Below, piece after piece: positions 51,923 to 62,576 of a stretch of 64,000 bases of DNA. This DNA is from Hirschia sp964352025 (GTDB taxonomy: Bacteria; Pseudomonadota; Alphaproteobacteria; Caulobacterales; Hyphomonadaceae). Numbering within the stretch: position 1 is the stretch's first letter; each line of letters starts with the position of its first letter. The notes under the pieces are model-generated. The model had not been told where the DNA came from. It worked only from the letters and a program-made list of their open reading frames with translations, and did not search any database. The stretch covers positions 248,001 through 312,000 of the forward strand of contig CAYGPZ010000001.1 of NCBI GenBank assembly GCA_964352025.1, in the 5' to 3' direction. The position numbers and the translations under genes are program-made.

Positions 51923-54100
51923 TTGTCTAAAAATAACTCCATATACCAATATGCGGGATTCCGGTCGTACATAGCGATGTTTGCATTGCTGGCCGTCGCT
52001 GTATTGTCTGCGACGCCTGTGGATGTTGCTGGACAAACAGTCTTGGCTGGCACGACGGTATTTCTCTTTGTGTTGGTGGGATGGATAGACCCGACTCAAG
52101 GTCCTCTGCGGATATTCATGTTTTTGCTGACCGTGTTTACAAGCATGCGCTATATGTTGTGGCGTGCTGCAGAGACGCTGCCAAGCGAGGGATTTCTCGC
52201 GATGGGATTTGGTGCGGCATTGTTTGGTGCGGAGCTTTATGGTTTTGCTATTTTGCTTCTTTCAACATTCCTGTCGGTCGATCCGCCAGATCGTGAGCCG
52301 GAACCTGCGCCATTGGCCGCAGATGATTGTCCGACAGTTGATATTCTTATTCCATCATACAATGAAGCAGATGATTTGCTGGAGGTCACAGTGAGGGCGG
52401 CCAAGGCCGTCAACTATCCAGCAGGCAGGGTCAATGTCTATCTGCTGGATGATGGTGGAACCGTTGCTAAGCGAACGCAGAAAGATGCTCAAAAGGCAAA
52501 AGAGGCACAGGAACGCCATGAAACTTTAAAGGCACTTTGTGAGCGAACAGGGGCCTCCTATCTGACACGTGAAAAGAATGACCATGCGAAAGCGGGTAAC
52601 GTAAACTCTGCATTAAAGCAGACAAATGGCGAGTTAGTTCTTATTTTAGACGCTGATCATGTGCCGACTGCAGACATTTTAACGCGAACAGTTGGTTACT
52701 TTACAAATGATCCGAAACTTTTCTTGGTTCAGACGCCACACTTCTTCTTGAACCCAGATCCACTGGAGAAGAATCTAGATACTTTCAAGGATATGCCATC
52801 AGAAAACGAGATGTTCTACAGTGTCATCCAAAAAGGCCTTGATGGGTTCAATGCTTCATTTTTCTGTGGTTCTGCAGCTGTATTGCGCCGCGAATACCTG
52901 ATGGAAATCGGTGGGATTCAAGGTGAGACGATTACAGAGGATGCCGAAACGGCACTGGAACTTCACGGCCGCGGTTACAATAGTGCGTATGTTGCAGAGC
53001 CTATGGTTGCGGGTCTGGCACCTGAAACATTTACGGGTTTTATCGTTCAACGCATGCGCTGGGCACAGGGCATGGTTCAGATATTTCTTTTAAAGAATCC
53101 TCTCTTAAAATCAGGACTGACAATTGCGCAGCGCCTTTGTTATATGAATTCGTGTTTTTTCTGGTTTTTTCCATTGGCCAGAATGGCATTTATTATGGCT
53201 CCGCTCGTGTATTTGCTTTTTGGCGTACCGATTTATTCGGTCGAACTAGGGCCGTTCCTTGCCTATGGACTGCCGCACATTGTCGGCGCGGTTCTTCTGT
53301 CTGCAACATTGTATGGCAGAACGCGCTGGATACTTGTTTCTGAGCTATATGAAGTCATTCAGTCCGTGCATTGTGCCGGTGCGATTTTGCAGGTTTTCAG
53401 AAACCCTCGCGCGCCTACTTTTGCTGTTACGCCGAAAGGCGAAAATTTGGACAATGCGTTTATTTCGCCACTTGCGAAACCATTCTATGTGCTAATTACG
53501 ATTTTGATATTGGGGCAGATTGGCGGAATAATACGTTGGATTACAACGCCCGAAGATATGGGTTACATCGTCTCCGCCCTGACGTGGAACACCCTCCACC
53601 TAATATTGATGGTTGGTGCTCTTGGCGTACTTTTCGAACGTTCACAACGCAGAGAATTTCCGCGAATTGAAATCGAAAAAGACGTTCACATTCTTGTCGG
53701 GGATGAGGTGATTGAATGTCGTTCAGAAGATATTTCAGTGACTGGTATGGGCGTTAGACTTTCAAAGTCGATGGCCGGGAAAATCGAAGTGGGTGATACC
53801 GTGTCGATGGATGCTTTGGATCTAGGCGCAGTATCATCATCAACTCTCGATATGCGTGTTCAGGCAGTCATCGATAAGGGCGACTATTTCCTTCTTGGAC
53901 TTATCTTCAAACTCGAAAATGCCGAGCAATGGAAATCAGTTATTTCACTTGTTTATTCGCGTAGTCGCAATTGGAAAGAATTCCAATCCAAGCGAAGTAC
54001 TAAAGGTAATATTTTCGGAAAAGTCATTATGTTGCAGAGGCTTATCTTCAATCGTGCAACGTCACACATCAATGTTATTTTTAACAGGGGTAGCTTATGA
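51923..54100 (+). CDS. bcsA: Cellulose synthase catalytic subunit BcsA
   Basis: 725 aa with a TTG start preceded by AAGG. N-terminal helices, then GT2 domain with D176-D177 in LLDDGG, D243xD245 in LDADH, T338-E339-D340, and QRMRW at 376-380. The C-terminal PilZ domain (about 570-670) has RREFPR and DISVTGMG, the RxxxR and DxSxxG c-di-GMP contacts. It polymerises UDP-glucose and extrudes cellulose across the inner membrane. Overlaps bcsB by ATGA. Confidence 0.96.
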   Translation: MSKNNSIYQYAGFRSYIAMFALLAVAVLSATPVDVAGQTVLAGTTVFLFVLVGWIDPTQGPLRIFMFLLTVFTSMRYMLWRAAETLPSEGFLAMGFGAALFGAELYGFAILLLSTFLSVDPPDREPEPAPLAADDCPTVDILIPSYNEADDLLEVTVRAAKAVNYPAGRVNVYLLDDGGTVAKRTQKDAQKAKEAQERHETLKALCERTGASYLTREKNDHAKAGNVNSALKQTNGELVLILDADHVPTADILTRTVGYFTNDPKLFLVQTPHFFLNPDPLEKNLDTFKDMPSENEMFYSVIQKGLDGFNASFFCGSAAVLRREYLMEIGGIQGETITEDAETALELHGRGYNSAYVAEPMVAGLAPETFTGFIVQRMRWAQGMVQIFLLKNPLLKSGLTIAQRLCYMNSCFFWFFPLARMAFIMAPLVYLLFGVPIYSVELGPFLAYGLPHIVGAVLLSATLYGRTRWILVSELYEVIQSVHCAGAILQVFRNPRAPTFAVTPKGENLDNAFISPLAKPFYVLITILILGQIGGIIRWITTPEDMGYIVSALTWNTLHLILMVGALGVLFERSQRREFPRIEIEKDVHILVGDEVIECRSEDISVTGMGVRLSKSMAGKIEVGDTVSMDALDLGAVSSSTLDMRVQAVIDKGDYFLLGLIFKLENAEQWKSVISLVYSRSRNWKEFQSKRSTKGNIFGKVIMLQRLIFNRATSHINVIFNRGSL

Positions 54101-56268
54101 GAAGTCTCCTAACCATTTTTACAACGACTATTATTGCAGCCGTTACAACGTTTCAAACAGGCGCTTGGGCACAAGAGGATGTATTTGTTCACGAGCGTCC
54201 CGATGGGCAGATTTCCGAGGTAGAACTGGCCGAAAATTCTTACAAAGTAAGGGTTCCTCTGGCTGCTGTTCGATCCCAATCTGGATCTATCCGATTGTTA
54301 GGTGTGGATGCAGTAGATGTGCTTTCAGTAGAAATTGCACCTCAAGCGAATATAGAATCTGCGAGATTGGTTCTTCGCCATGCATCCAGTTATGCCATGA
54401 GAGAAGCGGATCCTCACTTGCGGCTGGATGTGAATGGTCAGTTTGCGACCCAATTGCCAGCTTCAACAACAAACAATGCCGCTGTTGATCAGATTACGAT
54501 CAATCCAGCGCTTCTGAAAGCCGGGTTCAACACTTTCCGTGTAGAAGCAAAACAACGTTATACTTACGAGTGTCAGGATCCGACGGCCGCGGAATTATGG
54601 ACTGATATTGATACACAATTGTCCTATCTGGAGCTGACTTACTCTCGCCGCGAGTTTAATGGAACGATTGCCGATTTAGATGATTTTGTTTCTGCTGGCG
54701 TGGGTGGCATTGATGATGTGACGATCGTTACCCCAGCAAATGTATCAGACGAGCACTTAAAATGGGGAACATTGCTTTCGCAAACGATAGCAAACCGTCT
54801 TGGATATAGAATGCCAAGCCTCAAACATGCTGCGTTAGGCGACCTGACACAGGTAGAAAATTCGGATCTGTCCGGTGATCTGGTTATTGTGGGCACATTT
54901 GACGAAATAAATGCAAAAACAGGTTGGGATTTATCACCAAGTGAAGAGGCGGGTGGAGAGATTATTCTTCGTTCTGCTCCTCAGAATTCAACGCGTTTTG
55001 CATTGATCGCGACTGGACGCACTGCAGAAGAGGTTGAGCTTGCAGTTGAAAGTCTTATAGCAACAGAATTTCCATTCGCAGCAGTCGATCAGCTGTCAGT
55101 TCTAAAAGAAGATGTACCTTTAGGCTTCAAAGCTGACGCACGTTTGTCGCTTGAAGATGGTGTCTCTTACAAGTTCTCCGATCTAAAGTTTAAGACTCAC
55201 ACATCTATTGGACAGCAAAGCGCCTGGATACCACTTGAATTTGAACTGTCTTCAGACTGGTTCCCGCATGAAGAAGAGCAAGTTAAGCTTTCACTTGATT
55301 TTGCTTATGGTGCGGGCCTTGAGCCGGGTTCAGTCATAAACATTCACGTAAATGATGTGTTTAGAAACGCAATCGCTTTGACGAACCCAAATGGGGAAGC
55401 TGCACCAGGGTATAATGTATTTCTACCTGTTAGCGCATTCCGTCCTGGCTCAAACCGTATTGTATTTGAAGCACAGCTTGATGATGAACAAGTTGGAGCA
55501 TGTTCGTCACGTAATATGCGCAATCTGGCTTTTGTTCTTGAAGACACATCCATTTTACATCTTCCAGAAGCGTCTCAATATGTAGAGCTGCCAAATTTGG
55601 GCCTGATGAAAGAAACAGGATATCCGTATTCTGGTGCGGATCAGTCTGATTTCTCTCTTATTGCCGCAAGTAAAACGAGTGAAAATATTGCAGCGACATG
55701 GACGGTTGCCGCGCGCCTAGGGCAGGTAAAAGCAACAGATTACCGTAATGTAGATGTGACTTTTGGTGGTGAAATTCCAAAGCAAAATGCACTTATTGTC
55801 GGGTCACGTCACCAGCTGGATAACGTATTCAAAATCCAGAACAGATTAAACATTGCTTCGGGTGAAGATAACTTTGTTCGCCGTGTCAGTTTGAGCGCGT
55901 TGGGTTCCAGCGGCCTCGTTGTTCAAGGTGTGAACCCCGTCTTTAAAAACGGACTCGTAACAATCGTTACAGCTGAAAATGATGCAAGTTTGCTAAAATC
56001 AGTCAGAAACCTTGTGGCTCACTCCCACTGGGGACAGCTAGATGGTGAGCTGGCGGTATGGAGAAAGAAAGCAGACACGTTTGCTGTTGAGTTGCCTCAG
56101 GCCACTTTCTTCGTTGGCGACCTAGAGCCAAAAGATAAAGCTGCTTTCCACAATGCGCGTGAGCCGTGGAAATGGGTTGGATACTTGTTTGTTATTCTTC
56201 TTGCAATTGCCTTCGTTCTTACAGGTGTCACAACTTACATTCGTAGACGGGTAAGGGGAGGCGGTTAA
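54097..56268 (+). CDS. bcsB: Cellulose synthase subunit BcsB
   Basis: 723 aa. Signal peptide (1-25, ending GAWAQED), two periplasmic carbohydrate-binding/flavodoxin-like modules (LKAGFNTFRVEAKQRYTYEC is a family block), and a C-terminal membrane helix (about 690-710, YLFVILLAIAFVLTGVTTYI). It guides the glucan through the periplasm and holds BcsA. Overlaps the next gene by one base (TAATG). Confidence 0.94.
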   Translation: MRSLLTIFTTTIIAAVTTFQTGAWAQEDVFVHERPDGQISEVELAENSYKVRVPLAAVRSQSGSIRLLGVDAVDVLSVEIAPQANIESARLVLRHASSYAMREADPHLRLDVNGQFATQLPASTTNNAAVDQITINPALLKAGFNTFRVEAKQRYTYECQDPTAAELWTDIDTQLSYLELTYSRREFNGTIADLDDFVSAGVGGIDDVTIVTPANVSDEHLKWGTLLSQTIANRLGYRMPSLKHAALGDLTQVENSDLSGDLVIVGTFDEINAKTGWDLSPSEEAGGEIILRSAPQNSTRFALIATGRTAEEVELAVESLIATEFPFAAVDQLSVLKEDVPLGFKADARLSLEDGVSYKFSDLKFKTHTSIGQQSAWIPLEFELSSDWFPHEEEQVKLSLDFAYGAGLEPGSVINIHVNDVFRNAIALTNPNGEAAPGYNVFLPVSAFRPGSNRIVFEAQLDDEQVGACSSRNMRNLAFVLEDTSILHLPEASQYVELPNLGLMKETGYPYSGADQSDFSLIAASKTSENIAATWTVAARLGQVKATDYRNVDVTFGGEIPKQNALIVGSRHQLDNVFKIQNRLNIASGEDNFVRRVSLSALGSSGLVVQGVNPVFKNGLVTIVTAENDASLLKSVRNLVAHSHWGQLDGELAVWRKKADTFAVELPQATFFVGDLEPKDKAAFHNAREPWKWVGYLFVILLAIAFVLTGVTTYIRRRVRGGG

Positions 56269-58772
56269 TGCAAATCTCTTCTGTCTTATTTCGAAAAATT
56301 GGTGAATTGGTGCTTGTATGCTGCTTAGTCGGAATGGCTTTGCCGTTAGTGCATGCTGTGCCTTCGACGGGTGAGGGGCGTATTGTTACCTCAGTACGTC
56401 TGGGTATCCCTACAGAAACAGCTAGTGCGGCAAAGATAGAAAGCTCTGCGAAGTTCGTTGATGAAAGTGCAATTCATCAAGCGCTAACGGCTCAAAATTG
56501 GAAGCTTGCGAGAAAGCAAGTCGAACAAACTCTGTTGGAGAACCCTGGTTGGCTTCCGTCGGTACACATCCGTTCCAGCATAAATGAGGGACTTTTTCGG
56601 GAGACCTTGGAAAATTTGGTCGAAGAAAAGAGCTGGCATCGTGTTATCGAATTAACAGCACATGCTGACTGCTATGGAGCTATATCGTTAGAAGCGCGTC
56701 TTACTGCATTGAATGGTCTTGGATGGAAAGATAGCGCGACAGGCTTACTGTCTAACGCTGCACGTACTTGCTATTCGCAGGAGCGTATTGCGGCTGTTGT
56801 ATCGCTATCGATGGAGAATCTTGGTTTAGAAGGTTTGGAAATATTTCGCGCAGAAACCGCGAATTCCTTTGGTATGGAAAAGGCGCTGACTGACAAGTTA
56901 GACATGAAGATTTTCCAACTTCGCTTTGAACACGCTTTTGAAAAGAATGATTTTGAATTTGCGTATGATTTGGCAAAAAATGAAAAAGATACCGGGCGGT
57001 TAACTCAGATTGGTTGGAAAGCTCTGGATGTAAATCCGGATCTAGCTGAAGCTGCGTTTACGCAAGCCATATCAGTCAAGAATACAAATGACGCCTATTA
57101 CGGGCAGACACTTGCTCAGTTTAAATTGGGGCAGAATGAAGTGGTCGTTGCTAAAGAGACATTAGCGAATACAGACTACGCTCATAAACAAGCTGAATTG
57201 CAGGCCTATGCTGCCCTCAATATTGCGAATGCTGCCTTGAAGGCTGGGGATACTGCTATAGCAGTTTCAACTTCTGAAAGATCGATTGAAGCTTACAAAG
57301 GCTTTGAGGGATCGTTCAAGGACGTCAAAGCGCGTGCATTGTTGAAAGAAGCGGCAATGGCTCACGAGAATGCGGATTTCCCAAAGGCTATAAGTCTTTC
57401 AGTCAAAGCGTTAGAGGCAGATAATTCCAATGACCGTGCGAAATATCAGCTAGGTTGGAGCTATTTAGAGGCTAAAAAATATGTCGCTGCGATTGCGCAA
57501 TTTCAAAGTCTATATCAGCGTACTTCGAGCAAAGAAGCGGCGACTGGTTGGATGCTTGGATTGCAAAAGACGGGGCGTTTAAACAGCGTTCGTGAAATTG
57601 TCAAAGCAGATGAAGGTCCATTAATTCAAGCTTTCAGCAACGCAATGTCAGATGTCGTAAGAGGGAAGCGGCATTACCTGACAGCTTACGAATTGGCACC
57701 TGAGAAACATGAAGACCTAAAAGGTATTGATATGCCTTGGATTGAGCAGACTGTAGCTTTCCGCAACAAAACGGGTGAGTGGGGTGCTGGAAGGTTGTCT
57801 GGATATGTGGCTGATACCGAAATCGGAATTCAAGTGGATAAGTGGAGCGTGAATGCGGGCGTCACTAAATTTGGATTGAGCGCAGGACGAGATGAAGCTG
57901 GAAACCGTCATGAGACGAATGGCTATTCTCCGCGATTAAAAATCGAGCGCGAAGGTGATCTCGCGACAACCCTGACATTGGGCACAACTCCAATAAACGC
58001 AGTCGTGTCAGCTAAGCCAACAATTGACCTCAAGGTGCGCTGGAAAGATCAAGTGCAAGCGCGTGCATTTAACGTAGCACGGGCAGACAGTACGACATCG
58101 TTGAGTGGTCGTGAGCTTGGAGGAGTTGAAGATTGGGGCCGCGTTGTTGAGACGGGGGTGAAAGCTCAGGTTCAAAATGAAGTCGTAAAAAATTACAGCG
58201 TCAAATTGTCAGGACATGGGACAAATCTTGAGGGTAAAAATGTTGAACGTAATAAGCGCGCAGGTGCGATGCTTGCTGTTCACAAAAACGTTTTTCACGA
58301 AAAGCTGGAATATTTGTCAACGGGACCTTTCGCAAGCACAGACGGTTACGACAATAATGAGAATTTCCACACTTTTGGTAAAGGTGGATATTTTAGCCCA
58401 AAGTCAATGAATAGAGCCGGGTGGTCGCTCCACTTGCAGACAAAAGATGCGCGTGATTGGGTTGCAAAACTAGACAGCGCGGTCGCATACGAAGCGGTAA
58501 AAACAGACGCAGAAAATCTTGCAATCGCAGGCGTAGACAATCTCGTTCGCGTGGAAGGTGAAAGTGAATCCAAACTGGCATTATCCGCGAATTTGAAGGT
58601 TGAAAAACGCTTAAGCGAAAAATGGTTTGCGGGTCTATCGACGCACTTTCAATCCAGTCAGGCATTTTCTGAAAGCTATATTGGCGTATCTCTACGGTTC
58701 ACACCTGGAGGACGTAACACAGTTGTCAGCCGTGATTTCCTTGAAGATCCCTTTATGGATGGGGGTGTCTAA
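56268..58772 (+). CDS. BcsC-like outer-membrane protein (TPR plus barrel)
   Basis: 834 aa, shorter than E. coli BcsC (1157). Signal peptide (1-31), about nine alpha-helical repeat units (50-475), then a C-terminal beta barrel (about 500-834). The barrel ends EDPFMDGGV rather than the usual Phe, which is unusual. It should form the export channel for cellulose. Function inferred from the operon and the domain order; sequence similarity to BcsC is low by eye. Confidence 0.75.
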   Translation: MQISSVLFRKIGELVLVCCLVGMALPLVHAVPSTGEGRIVTSVRLGIPTETASAAKIESSAKFVDESAIHQALTAQNWKLARKQVEQTLLENPGWLPSVHIRSSINEGLFRETLENLVEEKSWHRVIELTAHADCYGAISLEARLTALNGLGWKDSATGLLSNAARTCYSQERIAAVVSLSMENLGLEGLEIFRAETANSFGMEKALTDKLDMKIFQLRFEHAFEKNDFEFAYDLAKNEKDTGRLTQIGWKALDVNPDLAEAAFTQAISVKNTNDAYYGQTLAQFKLGQNEVVVAKETLANTDYAHKQAELQAYAALNIANAALKAGDTAIAVSTSERSIEAYKGFEGSFKDVKARALLKEAAMAHENADFPKAISLSVKALEADNSNDRAKYQLGWSYLEAKKYVAAIAQFQSLYQRTSSKEAATGWMLGLQKTGRLNSVREIVKADEGPLIQAFSNAMSDVVRGKRHYLTAYELAPEKHEDLKGIDMPWIEQTVAFRNKTGEWGAGRLSGYVADTEIGIQVDKWSVNAGVTKFGLSAGRDEAGNRHETNGYSPRLKIEREGDLATTLTLGTTPINAVVSAKPTIDLKVRWKDQVQARAFNVARADSTTSLSGRELGGVEDWGRVVETGVKAQVQNEVVKNYSVKLSGHGTNLEGKNVERNKRAGAMLAVHKNVFHEKLEYLSTGPFASTDGYDNNENFHTFGKGGYFSPKSMNRAGWSLHLQTKDARDWVAKLDSAVAYEAVKTDAENLAIAGVDNLVRVEGESESKLALSANLKVEKRLSEKWFAGLSTHFQSSQAFSESYIGVSLRFTPGGRNTVVSRDFLEDPFMDGGV

Positions 58773-58774
58773 AA

Positions 58775-60154
58775 ATGAGTATTCATTCAATAGCGCAAGA
58801 CGCTAGCGCGGGCTCCGATAACAATATCTTTTCCTCTGGTTTAAAGCATTCTCGCCGTAAGAGGTCTTTCTCCGATCCCTTATTGGCGATTGGTCTTTAT
58901 ACCATTTTGGTATTGGGACTCCTGCTTGGGTTGGTTGCGTTTGTGGCTGCAACTTCGGATGCATTGAAGAATGAGGACAGAGCTCATGCAGATGCCAGCG
59001 CCCAGATTGGTGCCTTGAAAGTCGATAATCTACTACGAGTATATGAAACGACTTTGGAAGATTTAGAAGAACCTACCCTTGCTGCAGTCAAGTCCGAAGA
59101 TCCGAATGAAATTCGTCAATTGCGAAGAGATATATCTGCAAAGATCAGCGGTGTCTCTGCATTAGGCATGATTGCTGTAAACAGAAACAATGATGTTTTA
59201 TTCAGTGTTGGAACTTCGCTAGATGAAGGCGGTTATCTTCAGCCATCTAGTCAGCTCTATTCGGAAACAGAATATTTTGAAGATGAGTTTCAGCTCATCC
59301 CGCAAACAGGTGATATTCTTCACTTGTCCCAGCGTGTATCGGACGATCTACGCATGGTGTTTGTTATCAAACGTGCGGCACTGGACAAATATTTGGTTTC
59401 TGGAGAAGGCCAGAATTTATCATTAGCTGCGTTAGTAGACTTTCGTGGACGTGTCTTGAGTGGTGGACAATATAAAGAAAACCGATTTGTTCCACTAAGA
59501 GAAATAGATGCTGACCTGCCGCGAGCGAAGAATGACGTCATTGTGGGGTGGGAAATGTATAACCCTGCTGAACGAAAATACCTTCAGGCTGCACTCGTTT
59601 CATCAAAGTATGAAAGTCTAGCCTATGTGTTCGGAAGCCGCCCATCATCTTTGCTCCGTATTTTGAAAGAAAAATACGCTTGGTTGCTTATCATGTTTGG
59701 TCCCGGTGCACTTTGCATGATGGTCTATGGTTTGATGGTGCAGAATGAATGGAATAAGCGCGACAGGCGTATCAATGTGAATGACGATGCGATTGCGCGC
59801 GCGACAATTGCTGCTGATGTTCTAGAAGCAGGAATTATGGAATGGACCGTTTCAACATCAGCGGTGACTGTGTCACGTGGATGGGTAGAACTGTATGAAT
59901 GTGAAAAACGTCCTGAGTGGAATGACATTCACAGCTGGCTCAACCTTGTGCATCCTGACCACAGAAAATCAGTACGCGAAAAGTATCAGTCGATCATCGA
60001 TGGAAAAGTGCGGTCTCTCGATCATACTATGCTTGTTTTGCTTCAGGATAATTCCTTCAAACTCATTCGAGAACGAGCAGCTGTTCGTATCAATGAAAAG
60101 GGAGACATAAGTCGCGTGATTTTTGTTCATATGGCTGTGAATAGCGATAAATAG
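58775..60154 (+). CDS. Membrane sensor-like PAS protein in the bcs operon
   Basis: 459 aa. Begins 2 bases after the bcsC-like stop, so co-translated. Two membrane helices (about 35-60 and 300-322) enclose a periplasmic domain of about 240 residues, dCache-like in size. A cytoplasmic PAS-3-type domain (about 345-459, MEWTVSTSAVTVSRGWVELY) follows. There is no GGDEF, EAL, kinase or HTH output. It may sense a signal and act on the cellulose synthase by contact. Not a known Bcs component. Confidence 0.7.
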   Translation: MSIHSIAQDASAGSDNNIFSSGLKHSRRKRSFSDPLLAIGLYTILVLGLLLGLVAFVAATSDALKNEDRAHADASAQIGALKVDNLLRVYETTLEDLEEPTLAAVKSEDPNEIRQLRRDISAKISGVSALGMIAVNRNNDVLFSVGTSLDEGGYLQPSSQLYSETEYFEDEFQLIPQTGDILHLSQRVSDDLRMVFVIKRAALDKYLVSGEGQNLSLAALVDFRGRVLSGGQYKENRFVPLREIDADLPRAKNDVIVGWEMYNPAERKYLQAALVSSKYESLAYVFGSRPSSLLRILKEKYAWLLIMFGPGALCMMVYGLMVQNEWNKRDRRINVNDDAIARATIAADVLEAGIMEWTVSTSAVTVSRGWVELYECEKRPEWNDIHSWLNLVHPDHRKSVREKYQSIIDGKVRSLDHTMLVLLQDNSFKLIRERAAVRINEKGDISRVIFVHMAVNSDK

Positions 60155-60209
60155 CTTCCACATTATCAGTATTTTTAGGACAGTTAAGCCTTTGCCAGTC
60201 AGACCCGAG

Positions 60210-61352
60210 TTAGGCGGCGCTTTGCGCTGAATTTGTCGCGGATTGGCGGAAGTATTCTTCAAGACTGTTCAATATGTGGCTAACTTCATTGGCTTGCACA
60301 TTGGCGTGGCTGGGCAATGAGATAGTTGTGGCGGCTAGTTTCTCAGTGACTGCCAAGTCACCTGCTTTGCACTGCTCAAAAGCTTTCATTTTATGGCAAC
60401 CAGTGCTCCACCATCTACGTGTTTCAATGCCCTTTTCCGTGAGGAATGATTTCAATTCGCCAACATCTGAATTTTCAAGCTGGATTTGGGTCGTATTGCT
60501 GAACCAGGATTGACCAAAGCCGTCTTGTAGTTTGACGCCATCAATACGTGAAATGCCGTCGGAAAGCTGGCTACATATGTGTAGGAGACGGCGCTTTGTT
60601 GATTGCCAATCCTTGAGTGAAGCAAGCCCTATGGCGGCGTGATATTCGCTCATTTTGGCATTCATGCCAGAATAAACGGCTTCTCTTGATTGATAAAAAC
60701 CAAAATTCGTACCGGCTCGAAAAGCATCTGCATTGTCGTCTTCAGTCGCCAAAATGAGACCGCCTTCACCGGCAGGCATGACTTTGGTTGCATGGAGACT
60801 TACGCATGTTGTTATTTTTGAAGCGCGCGTTGTGTCAAATGCTGCTGCGGCATCCAAAATAACGGGAATATCGAATTCACTTTGAAATGTTTCCCATTTT
60901 TCCAGATCAATAGGTGATCCATATGGCGCAACCAAAACAATTGAAGCTACGGCATCTGGCCCGAGTTTATTTAAAGCGCGTAATACTTCGCGAAATGACA
61001 ATTGCTGCGTATCTTTGTCCACGTCGAGAAAGTAGGGCTCGAGGCCGGCGGCTTTCACTGCGTGCGCTGTTGCAACAAATGTCCATGACGGTAGGAGGCA
61101 ATATGATGCGCCTGTCTTCTTTTTCCCGAGGATAGAAAGATGTAGAGCCGATGTGCAGTTTGATGTGGTGATAACGCGTTTAGCAGGTACATCAAATGTG
61201 TCTGCGAGTTTTTGCTCAAAGCGACGAACAAGTGGTCCTAAATTGGTGTAGATCCCACTGGCATCGATTTGCTCAAGATATGGCTGCAGCTGGTCGAAAC
61301 GTGGAAGCTTCGGCTGCATTATTTTTATATTATGTTTGCTGCTGTTTTTCAT
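60210..61352 (-). CDS. DegT/DnrJ/EryC1-family sugar aminotransferase
   Basis: 380 aa PLP enzyme. Substrate block TSNCTSALHLSILGKK, PLP contact LDAAAAFDTT, and Schiff-base Lys in LHATKVMPAGEGG. It would make an amino sugar for surface polysaccharide from a keto sugar. Divergent from the FkbM gene. Ends EYFRQSATNSAQSAA. Confidence 0.88.
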   Translation of the reverse strand: MKNSSKHNIKIMQPKLPRFDQLQPYLEQIDASGIYTNLGPLVRRFEQKLADTFDVPAKRVITTSNCTSALHLSILGKKKTGASYCLLPSWTFVATAHAVKAAGLEPYFLDVDKDTQQLSFREVLRALNKLGPDAVASIVLVAPYGSPIDLEKWETFQSEFDIPVILDAAAAFDTTRASKITTCVSLHATKVMPAGEGGLILATEDDNADAFRAGTNFGFYQSREAVYSGMNAKMSEYHAAIGLASLKDWQSTKRRLLHICSQLSDGISRIDGVKLQDGFGQSWFSNTTQIQLENSDVGELKSFLTEKGIETRRWWSTGCHKMKAFEQCKAGDLAVTEKLAATTISLPSHANVQANEVSHILNSLEEYFRQSATNSAQSAA

Positions 61353-61445
61353 AATATCTTTCTTAGATACTTAAATTTGCACGCAAATAGTTAAGGTATT
61401 GCTTATAATTATTTCTTGTATTGCTAGTCGGGGTACGGAGTATTC

Positions 61446-62543
61446 ATGTTAGATAAACCCTCGAAACTGATGGAAAGACTGTCTCGTAGAGGTATGGACC
61501 CCGTCGCTTCAACTATACTTGCCAGCATTGAGGCAAACCAAATTTATGCGTTTGGTCGAAACGAGCATGCTTGGGCACTGAATGAAGCGCGTTCATTGGA
61601 AGGGATTGTTGATGATTTTACATCCGATTCTGAATGGAATGGTCTACCGATCATCAAGTTAGAGGATTTGCCGGAGCGCGCATGTGTTGTGAATTGTGTG
61701 TTCAGCATTCACGCCGTATCAGCTTACAAAAGATTGCTTGCAATCGCTCCTGATCAGTCTGTTTCTTATCATGATTTAAGTCAGTTGCTGCCGGACATCG
61801 TGCCAGAACTGTCCTTTGCAAAAGAAGCACATTCGAGCTTGGTTCAATATTCTGACAAGTGGGATTGGTTGGATGATCAGCTAGATGATGAAAAATCCAA
61901 ACAGGTTTTGAACGATTTAATATCTTTCCGGATGACGGGCGATGCCGAGTACTTGAAGGAATATCAGCTTGATTTGGAAAATCAGTATTTTGACCCAGTC
62001 GCTCCGATAAAAAACGGTGATGTCATTGTCGATGGCGGAGCATATGACGGTGATACAGCGAAATTGTTCTTTTCACGTTATCCTGAGGTGAAAGCTGTTC
62101 ATCTTTTTGAACCTTCTGCAAAGAATATGTTGGCCGCAAAACAGAGCTTTAAGGGGCAAGAAAAAGCTCATTTTCATGAAAAGGCACTGTCAGATAAACG
62201 AGACATTGTGCGCTTTAATGATGTTGGCGGCACTATCAGCGCGATTTCAGATTCCGGTCCCATAGAAGTTCAAGCAGATACGTTGGATAATTGCCTGGCG
62301 GGTCAAAGCGTTTCTTTTATAAAGCTGGATATAGAAGGACATGAGATGGCCGCTCTTAAAGGGGCGGAGCAAACTATACTGAAAAATCATCCGACATTGG
62401 CGATATGTGTGTATCACAAGACGGATGATTTTTGGCAGGTGCCAGAATATTTGCTGAGCCTAAACAAAAATTACAAAATCAACCTACGTCATTATACTGA
62501 AGGTTGGTCTGAAACAGTTATGTATTTCACGCCTATAAAATAG
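61446..62543 (+). CDS. FkbM-family methyltransferase
   Basis: 365 aa. The SAM motif I is VDGGAYDGDTAKLF at about residue 200, and the C-terminal core shows SFIKLDIEGHEMAALKGAEQ. An N-terminal 170-residue domain of unknown kind precedes it. FkbM proteins methylate sugars or natural products. It may modify a polysaccharide made by the flanking genes. Confidence 0.82.
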   Translation: MLDKPSKLMERLSRRGMDPVASTILASIEANQIYAFGRNEHAWALNEARSLEGIVDDFTSDSEWNGLPIIKLEDLPERACVVNCVFSIHAVSAYKRLLAIAPDQSVSYHDLSQLLPDIVPELSFAKEAHSSLVQYSDKWDWLDDQLDDEKSKQVLNDLISFRMTGDAEYLKEYQLDLENQYFDPVAPIKNGDVIVDGGAYDGDTAKLFFSRYPEVKAVHLFEPSAKNMLAAKQSFKGQEKAHFHEKALSDKRDIVRFNDVGGTISAISDSGPIEVQADTLDNCLAGQSVSFIKLDIEGHEMAALKGAEQTILKNHPTLAICVYHKTDDFWQVPEYLLSLNKNYKINLRHYTEGWSETVMYFTPIK

Positions 62544-62576
62544 ACCTGTATTGGAGCTTATCGGCTTTCTCTGAGT

